A stretch of 64,000 nt of DNA, taken from contig NZ_JBLKNX010000013.1 in NCBI RefSeq assembly GCF_051414055.1, forward strand, positions 109,489 through 173,488. The letters are read 5' to 3'. Source of the stretch: Halosimplex halobium. Lineage in GTDB: Archaea > Halobacteriota > Halobacteria > Halobacteriales > Haloarculaceae. This document shows, one piece after another, positions 58,884 to 64,000 of this stretch. Below the pieces are notes generated by a model, which was not told where the DNA came from, did no database searches, and saw only the letters and a program-made list of their open reading frames with translations. The stretch's first letter is position 1; each line of letters opens with the position of its first letter. Position numbers and translations under genes: made by a program.

Positions 58884-60613
58884 CAGTCGTCGGTCGCCGC
58901 AGCCGGGACGGCCCCGCCGCCCGCCAGCGCCCCGCTCCCCTCGCCCTCGCCGTCGGGCAGGCGGAAGCGGTCGAGGGCGGCCCGGAGGTCGTCGGCGCGG
59001 TCGGCGACCGACTGCACGTCCGCGGTCACCGTCGAGACCGAGGCGGTCTGCTGTTCGGCCGCCGCGGCCACCGACTCCGCCTCGTCGCGGGTCTCCTCGC
59101 TGATACCCGCCACCTCGTCGACGACGGCGACTACGTCCTGGGTGGTCTCCGCCTGCTCGTCGGTCGCCGCGCTGATCTCGCTGACGCTCTCGTCGAGTTC
59201 CCCCACGTCGGCGACGATGTCCTCGAAGTCGCCCAGCGCGTCCTCGATCGTGGCGACACTGTCGCCGACCTGGTCGTGCATCTCCCTGACCGTCGCGGCC
59301 GTCTCGGCGGACTCGCGCTGGAGTTGCCCGACGAGGTCGCCCACCTCCTCGGCCGCGTCGCGGGTCTCCCCGGCGAGGCCCTTCACCTCGTCGGCGACGA
59401 CCGCGAAGCCGTCCCCGCTCCCGTCGCCGCCCCCGGCGCGGGCGGCCTCGATCGAGGCGTTCAGCGCCAGCATGTTCGTCTCCTCCGCGATGTCGTCGAT
59501 GAACGAGACGATCTCGTCGACCTCGGTCATGCGGTCCGCGAGCCCCTCGACGGCGTCGGCGGTCCGCTCCATCCGACCCTCCAGGTCGTCGAGCGCGTCG
59601 ATGGCCTCGGCCGCGGCGTCGCGCCCGGACCGGCCGCGCTCGGCGGCGGTCCCCGCGGTGTCGGCCACCTCGTCGGCGGAAGCGGCGATCTGCTGGACGG
59701 TCGCCGAGAGGTCGTTCAGCTGCTCGGCAGCCGCCCGGACCTGCTCGCTCTGTCGGGTCGCGCCCTCGGAGATCCCCTGGACCGACTCGGCGACCTCGTC
59801 GCTCGTCCGGTCGAGTTCGTCCATGCTCGCGGCCACGTCGTCGCTGGCCGCCGACACCTCGTCGGCGAACGCGCGCACGTCGCCGACGGTCGCGCCGAGC
59901 GTCTCGACCAGGCGGTTGTAGTTCTCGCAGATCTCCCGGTACTGGTCGTCGTCCCCGGCGATGTCGTCGGCGTCGAGCCGCGCGGTCAGGTCGCCCTCGG
60001 CGGCGCGGTCGGCCGCCCCGGCGAACGCCTCGACCAGCGATTCCAGCCGCTCCGAACGCCGTTCGAGGTCGGCGGTCATCGACTCCAGTTCCGCCGTGTG
60101 CTCCCGCAGGTTGTCGGCCATCCGCGACAGCGACTCGCCGAACGCGCCGGGCACCTGTTCGTCGAGGACGGGCGCGTCGAACTGCTGGTCGGCCAGCGCG
60201 TCCGCCTGCGCGGCGACGAGCTCGATGTGGGAACTCATCTCGGCGAACGACCGCGTCAGGCTCCCCACCTCCGAGGGGTCGTCGCTCGCCGGCACGGCCA
60301 CGTCGACCTCGCCCGCGGCGATCCGGTCGGCCGCCGCCTCCAGCCGCTGGATCGGGACGACCACGTCCTCGCGGGTGATCCAGACCGTGTTGACCAGGGC
60401 GAGCGCCGCCGCGACGAACAGGACTGCACCCAGCGCCACTCGCGCGACGCCGGCCGTCACGAACGGCAGGACCGCCTGCCCGACCGATATCAGGAACTGA
60501 ATCCCGGCCGCCCCGACCACAGTCCGCTCGACCGACTGGTCGATCCCCATCGCAGTCATCCACCGTCGTATGAATCGCTTGTACCACTTCACGGGGCGAT
60601 CGTACATGGTCAT
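58883..60613 (-). CDS. Membrane chemotaxis transducer without large ectodomain
   Basis: The protein has about 576 residues. Two adjacent membrane helices (about 35-58 and 60-80) leave hardly any external loop, so ligand sensing must be in the membrane or cytoplasm. A HAMP domain follows (IQRLEAAADRIAAGEVDVAVP), then the signalling rod with the tip ETNMLALNASIEAARA. The Gly-rich tip (GGGDGSGDG) is three residues longer than the usual GEAGEG. The start is uncertain: ATG 60649 is possible, but TATA-like sequences overlap those first codons, so ATG 60613 or 60607 is preferred. Confidence 0.85.
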   Translation of the reverse strand: MTMYDRPVKWYKRFIRRWMTAMGIDQSVERTVVGAAGIQFLISVGQAVLPFVTAGVARVALGAVLFVAAALALVNTVWITREDVVVPIQRLEAAADRIAAGEVDVAVPASDDPSEVGSLTRSFAEMSSHIELVAAQADALADQQFDAPVLDEQVPGAFGESLSRMADNLREHTAELESMTADLERRSERLESLVEAFAGAADRAAEGDLTARLDADDIAGDDDQYREICENYNRLVETLGATVGDVRAFADEVSAASDDVAASMDELDRTSDEVAESVQGISEGATRQSEQVRAAAEQLNDLSATVQQIAASADEVADTAGTAAERGRSGRDAAAEAIDALDDLEGRMERTADAVEGLADRMTEVDEIVSFIDDIAEETNMLALNASIEAARAGGGDGSGDGFAVVADEVKGLAGETRDAAEEVGDLVGQLQRESAETAATVREMHDQVGDSVATIEDALGDFEDIVADVGELDESVSEISAATDEQAETTQDVVAVVDEVAGISEETRDEAESVAAAAEQQTASVSTVTADVQSVADRADDLRAALDRFRLPDGEGEGSGALAGGGAVPAAATDD

Positions 60614-60689
60614 TCGGTCGACGACCGCCCTCTTAAAATCCGGAACCATATTTCAAAGACTGAGAAACAGGATGGGTCCGCTCGCCCCC

Positions 60690-61646
60690 TCACCGTTCTC
60701 GTCCGTCGACCGTCGCTTCGATCTCCACGATCTCCGGGCTCGTGATGTCGAGGGCGACGAGCCCGTCGGCGCCGGTGCGGTACCGGGACTCGGCCGCGCC
60801 GACGGTCGACAGCGTCACGTTCGCCGGCGCGCCGTCGCGGGTCACGCGGACGGTCAGCTCGCCGTCGGCGACGCTCCCGCCAGTGGCGAGCCGGTAGCGG
60901 ACCGGCGGCTCGCCGGTCTCCGGGGCGAACTCGCTCGACCCCGTCTCGTAGGAGCTGTCGGCGTGGGCGCCGCGGTTCGGTCGCGGCGTCGCGTCGGCGG
61001 GTCGTCGGTCGACGTCGATCTCGGCGCCGACCGTCCCGCCCCGTGCGTCCCTGGCCGTGTGTGCCCGGAAGGCCCCGGCGTACACGTCCTCGACGACGGT
61101 CCCGTTCGCCAGCGTCAGGGTCAGGTCGCGGACGACCAGCGCGTACTCCGAGACGGCCGCCGCCGGGACGGTGTACGCGCCCAGCGAGCGGGAGCCGTTC
61201 AGGTCCGCGAGGCCGACCTGCATTCCCCCGTACCGGAGACAGTCCAGGTCCCGGTCCAGGTCGGGCGTCTGCGTCGGCGTCGAGAACGACCCCGACGCCG
61301 CCGAGGTGGAGACGCCGTCGCAGTTGTAGATGTGCGTGTCGGCGAACGCGACGGTGAGCGTGGCGTTCGCCGCGACCACCTCGTCGGGGAGGTCGCCGGT
61401 GCGAACGACGTACTCGACGGTCACGGTCCCCGCCGACATCGCTGGGGTCGGCGTCCCGCGGTCGGCCGTCGGCGTGGCGGTCCCGCCGGACGCCGTCGCG
61501 GTCGGCGACGCGGCGGTCTCGGTCGGTGTCGGCGAGGGCGTCGGCGCGTCGGTCGCCGTCGGCTCCGGGGTCGCGGTGGGGCCGCCCAGACAGCCGGCGA
61601 CCGCGACGAGGACGACGAGACAGGGGGCGATACTGCGCGGATCCAT
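60690..61646 (-). CDS. Secreted lipoprotein of unknown function
   Basis: The 318-residue protein has a lipoprotein signal (LVVLVAVAGCLGG, lipobox Cys near residue 19), then a Pro/Thr/Ala-rich linker with PTPT-type repeats (about 22-70) that is probably glycosylated, and a beta-rich extracellular part. No family is recognised in the latter half (EYALVVRDLTLTLANGTVV). It should be anchored on the outer face of the membrane. Confidence 0.75.
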   Translation of the reverse strand: MDPRSIAPCLVVLVAVAGCLGGPTATPEPTATDAPTPSPTPTETAASPTATASGGTATPTADRGTPTPAMSAGTVTVEYVVRTGDLPDEVVAANATLTVAFADTHIYNCDGVSTSAASGSFSTPTQTPDLDRDLDCLRYGGMQVGLADLNGSRSLGAYTVPAAAVSEYALVVRDLTLTLANGTVVEDVYAGAFRAHTARDARGGTVGAEIDVDRRPADATPRPNRGAHADSSYETGSSEFAPETGEPPVRYRLATGGSVADGELTVRVTRDGAPANVTLSTVGAAESRYRTGADGLVALDITSPEIVEIEATVDGRER

Positions 61647-61742
61647 GGCCGGCGATTGCGGGGACACCGGTACAAATCTTCCGGGGGTCGCGACCGGGTT
61701 GCCCTCGAAACGCTCTAACGGATCGCGGCCGTGGCCGGGTGC

Positions 61743-62342
61743 ATGGAGAAGACGCCCTCGGGCACGTCGGTCGGCGTGGCGGACCCCTACGCCCACGTCG
61801 ACCGCTGTGACCACTGCACCGACGAGGGCCGCTGCCGGTTCGCCGTCGAGCAGGGCGACCGCGACCCCGAGTTCGCCGACGCGCGCAGCCGCGAGGACTT
61901 CCGCTGTCCGGTCGTGGGCGACCTCGACGAGGAGGGGCTGACCGGCCCGTGGGAGTGGGCCGACTGCCCGCACTTCCGGTGTCGCAACCGTGACCGGGAG
62001 TGCGAGCGCTGCGGGCTCGAAGAACACCGGATGGCCCACGACGACGAGCGGCCGCTGCTGGAGGAACACCATCTGTCGTACGCCGACCGGTCGGCCGGGG
62101 ACGACGACCCGAGCCACGAGATCACGGTCTTCCTCTGCCGGTGGTGTCACGCGAAGGTCCACGACTCGTGGGCGAGCATCGACGACGACGCCAACCCCGA
62201 CCCCGAGGCCATCGCCGAGCGCGAGGGCCGCCGCTCCCGGGAACAGGCCGAGCTGGGCTTCCAGTCGGCCGCCGAGCGGTTCGACACCGGCGGAGACGAC
62301 GGGAACGGCGGGGACGACCGCCCGAACCAGTCCGGCGGCTGA
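61743..62342 (+). CDS. HNH-like zinc protein (DUF7097-like)
   Basis: The 199-residue protein is rich in paired cysteines (CDHCTDEGRC, CPHFRC, CERCGL) and has EEHHLSY followed by FLCRWCHAKVHDSW, the order C-x2-C, H-H, C-x2-C-H-x3-H of an HNH nuclease-type zinc finger. Whether it cuts DNA is unknown. The tail is Gly/Asp/Asn-rich. It lies 45 bp before the small gene into which the IS element is inserted. The start ATG 61743 is preferred over GTG 61731. Confidence 0.7.
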   Translation: MEKTPSGTSVGVADPYAHVDRCDHCTDEGRCRFAVEQGDRDPEFADARSREDFRCPVVGDLDEEGLTGPWEWADCPHFRCRNRDRECERCGLEEHRMAHDDERPLLEEHHLSYADRSAGDDDPSHEITVFLCRWCHAKVHDSWASIDDDANPDPEAIAEREGRRSREQAELGFQSAAERFDTGGDDGNGGDDRPNQSGG

Positions 62343-62386
62343 CACCCGATGACCTTATTTTCGTGTCCCTGTCAGTACCGGTACGG

Positions 62387-62632
62387 ATGGCCCTCCGCGA
62401 GTACACGGACGACGACTACGAACGGCTCCAGCGGAGCGAACGGGAGCTCACCGGGAACCGCGAGCGGGCGACGGTCACCGACGTGGTCGTCGGCGAGGAC
62501 ACGGCCCGGCTCACCCTCGGTTTCGAGTGGACGGCCGACTCCGAGTCGGTCAGTTACGACCTCGACGACGCCCGGGACGTGATACAGACCGATAGCGCAT
62601 ACCTCCGTCTTCAGGCGGAGGTCAAGCGATAG
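62387..62632 (+). pseudogene. Small acidic ORF whose 3' end comes from the IS element
   Basis: The frame encodes 81 residues. The first 70 are acidic and ordinary haloarchaeal (REYTDDDYERLQRSE, EDTARLTLGFEW). The last ten residues, YLRLQAEVKR, are encoded by the hairpin of the IS200/IS605 end (62602-62621) and the bases after it, so the stop codon is supplied by the element. The original C-terminus is probably lost. The host family is not recognised. CCTTATTTT at 62353 may be the TATA box. Confidence 0.6.
62602..62621 (+). repeat. IS left-end hairpin
   Basis: CCTCCGTC-TTCA-GGCGGAGG forms an 8-bp stem with one G-T pair. It sits just inside the left boundary of the IS200/IS605 element and also provides the last codons of the gene at 62387. 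Confidence 0.7.
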
Positions 62633-62691
62633 GCATAGTGCGTCAATCCACGAACCTCGCCATTCCTGGATTTCCCACGCTCCAACGGAGG

Positions 62692-62697
62692 TATTAA
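62692..62697 (+). promoter_or_regulatory. TATA box of tnpA
   Basis: TATTAA is centred 33 bp before the tnpA ATG, so a leader of about seven bases is predicted. Confidence 0.5.
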
Positions 62698-62727
62698 GAC
62701 TTCGACGAATCATAGTGTGCAATACGG

Positions 62728-63168
62728 ATGAAGACCACACGGCACGCGACCTACAACCTCAACTACCACATAGTGTGGTTGCCGAAGTCGGGCGGAATCG
62801 AAGATTCCGCTGACCTCGCGGAGCAACGCTCCGCTCAGTACCGCCAGTCGGTACTCGTCAACGAGGTCGCCAACCGTGTGCGAACCATCCTCCACGAGAT
62901 CGCCGACGACAAAGGCTTGGAGATTATCGACCTGACCGTTCAGCCCGACCACATCCACCTGTTCGTCAGTAGTCCACCGAAACACGCGCCCTCACTACTT
63001 GCCAACTGGTTCAAGGGTATCTCCTCGCGGAAATACAACCACCGCTACGCCGACAACGACGGCGAGAAGATTCGATGGGCACGGGGCTACTACGCAGGAA
63101 CGGCGGGGCACGTCTCCACCGAAACGGTACAGGACTACATCCAGCGTCACGAGGAAGACGACCAATGA
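62728..63168 (+). CDS. tnpA: IS200/IS605 Y1 transposase TnpA
   Basis: The 146-residue HUH transposase cuts and joins single-stranded DNA ends. The HUH motif is QPDHIHLFVS and the catalytic Tyr lies in VQDYIQRH near the C-terminus. Between WLPK and QYRQSVLV the protein carries an extra segment of about 16 residues (SGGIEDSADLAEQRSA) that is encoded by two perfect DNA hairpins. The reading frame is intact, but the insertion is close to the first conserved strand, so activity is uncertain. The stop overlaps the tnpB start (ATGA). Confidence 0.9.
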   Translation: MKTTRHATYNLNYHIVWLPKSGGIEDSADLAEQRSAQYRQSVLVNEVANRVRTILHEIADDKGLEIIDLTVQPDHIHLFVSSPPKHAPSLLANWFKGISSRKYNHRYADNDGEKIRWARGYYAGTAGHVSTETVQDYIQRHEEDDQ

Positions 63169-64000
63169 CCGAACTCACCAAGACGCTGGAACTGAAACTG
63201 GTAGACCCGAACGCACACAAACGGCGGAAACTCCGCGAGACGCGAGATGCCTACCAGCAGGCCCTTCGAGATGCGTTCGACGCTGGTTGTACCACCCAGA
63301 CCGAAGCGAACGACGTGGTGGTCAACTACGACCTGTCGGGGTACGCGAAGAACGCCCTCAAAAAATACGTCCCGCAGTTGACGACGACGTACAACGCGGA
63401 CGACCTGCACGACAACCACCCTGTTCGGTTCACCAACGAGGGGCTTCAGCTCGACCACAAGCCCGAGAACGCTATCGAGTGGTACGTCAAAATCCCGCAC
63501 CACGAGGATTACCGTCTCTGGATGCCAGCACAGCCGAATCCCGACCAACGGGACTGGCTGGAAGCGTTGCACGCTGGTGACGCGGAGATGGGTGAGAGTC
63601 GGCTGTTCCAGCGGGATGGGACGTGGTATCTCCACGTCACCGCCACCCGCGACGTGGAGGACTGTTCCAAGGCGTCCGACGACGAACGGACGCCTATCGG
63701 AGTGGACATCGGGGAAGCATCACTCGTCACGGTGTGTCACCGCGACGACCACGGTTCTCCGACTCGCCCCGAACTGTGGGCTGACGAGGGCAAGACTGTT
63801 CGTCGGCTCCGCAAGACCTACTTCACCGCTACGCGACGGCTTCAAGAACGCGGAAGCGACCGTCTCGCCGAGTCGTTCGGTGACGACCTGTGGAACCAGA
63901 TAGACGACGTGTTCCATCGTGTCACCCGCGAAGTCGTGGAGTACGCCGAATCCGTCGAGAATCCCGTACTGGTTCTGGAAGACTTGACGTACATTCGGGA
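63165..64000 (+). CDS. tnpB: RNA-guided nuclease TnpB, N-terminal part
   Basis: The frame starts with ATG 63165 and is open to the end of the window, about 278 codons. The N-terminal wedge/REC region is typical (TLELKLVDPNAHKRRKL), and the RuvC-like domain begins with the first catalytic Asp in PIGVDIGEASLVTV and the catalytic Glu in VLVLEDLTYIR near the edge. The zinc finger, the last Asp and the omega-RNA end are not visible. It is the ancestor-type nuclease of Cas12, guided by RNA made from the element's right end. Confidence 0.9.
   Translation, partial: MTELTKTLELKLVDPNAHKRRKLRETRDAYQQALRDAFDAGCTTQTEANDVVVNYDLSGYAKNALKKYVPQLTTTYNADDLHDNHPVRFTNEGLQLDHKPENAIEWYVKIPHHEDYRLWMPAQPNPDQRDWLEALHAGDAEMGESRLFQRDGTWYLHVTATRDVEDCSKASDDERTPIGVDIGEASLVTVCHRDDHGSPTRPELWADEGKTVRRLRKTYFTATRRLQERGSDRLAESFGDDLWNQIDDVFHRVTREVVEYAESVENPVLVLEDLTYIR

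Larger units (their letters stand above)
62600..64000 (+). mobile_element. IS200/IS605 family element, cut by the window edge
   Basis: The element carries tnpA and tnpB in the same direction. The left end contains a perfect-type hairpin (62602-62609 with 62614-62621, TTCA loop), as expected for single-strand end recognition by a Y1 transposase. Its codon and base use is less GC-rich than the chromosome (more T and A in third positions). The right end and the omega-RNA region lie beyond 64000. Confidence 0.82.

Noticed and set aside
62728..63168. tnpA as a pseudogene
   Set aside because: The palindromic insertion is in frame, and the HUH motif, catalytic Tyr and stop are all present, so it is kept as an intact though possibly impaired gene.

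Overview
The window is a chromosomal segment of a halophilic archaeon (class Halobacteria). The signs are a GC content of roughly 70%, strongly acidic predicted proteins, archaeal-only genes (TFB, Rpo12, L37Ae, prefoldin beta, KEOPS Pcc1, TruD), haloarchaeal regulators (bacterio-opsin-activator type HTH, HalX response regulator, DUF7344-like HTH), the archaeal shikimate entry enzymes, and many TATA boxes about 27 bp before start codons, which predicts leaderless transcripts. The genus cannot be fixed from the sequence alone.

Layout. 1-9 kb: a winged-helix fragment, TRAM protein, YkgJ-type Cys-cluster protein, MBL hydrolase, TruD, DUF2103, a convergent pair of paralogous beta-propeller proteins, a four-helix membrane protein and a NUDIX hydrolase. 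9.1-13.9 kb: the information-processing cluster rpl37ae-rpo12-pcc1 ... pfdB-DUF3194, split by a large PAS/GAF/HTH regulator and a small HTH protein. 14-19 kb: membrane proteins, a secreted acidic protein, an SDR, a zinc ribbon and a HAD hydrolase. 19.1-22.9 kb: trpCBA followed by aroA' (leaderless promoter before trpC). 23.6-26.7 kb: DUF7546-like protein and a CtaA-CtaB fusion, divergent from cytochrome oxidase subunit II. 26.8-37.4 kb: MaoC, HTH, HalX regulator, peroxiredoxin, FAD oxidoreductase, Hsp20, DUF429, receiver-PAS-kinase, ABC exporter, enolase-superfamily enzyme. 37.5-49 kb: AI-2E family exporter, radical SAM-HhH protein, AglD-like glycosyltransferase, DUF84, TFB, soluble chemotaxis transducer, aroD, zinc-ribbon membrane protein, GT4 and aroB'. 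49.4-53 kb: a DUF4129 / DUF58 / DUF7519-like operon. 53-62.6 kb: DUF151 nuclease, a histidine kinase with a degenerate receiver, citramalate/isopropylmalate synthase, DUF192, a membrane transducer, a lipoprotein and an HNH-like protein. 62.6 kb to the end: an IS200/IS605 element with tnpA and the 5' part of tnpB.

The genes link into a few pathways. aroA', aroB' and aroD together supply the first steps of the archaeal shikimate pathway and feed trpCBA. CtaA-CtaB makes haem O/A for the oxidase whose subunit II lies next to it. Two transducers and three His-Asp proteins give a sensory layer.

The least explained content is non-coding. There are three hairpin-rich intergenic regions (about 2.6-2.86, 22.99-23.48 and 56.06-56.29 kb). 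One holds an inverted pair of roughly 118-bp elements whose stems differ in sequence but keep pairing, and another folds into a nested multi-branched structure. An 82-bp palindromic element occurs twice, 44.8 kb apart, each time beginning exactly at a minus-strand stop codon and with its core in opposite orientations. Short perfect hairpins of the same style have also been inserted in frame in tnpA. These are my main candidates for undescribed biology.
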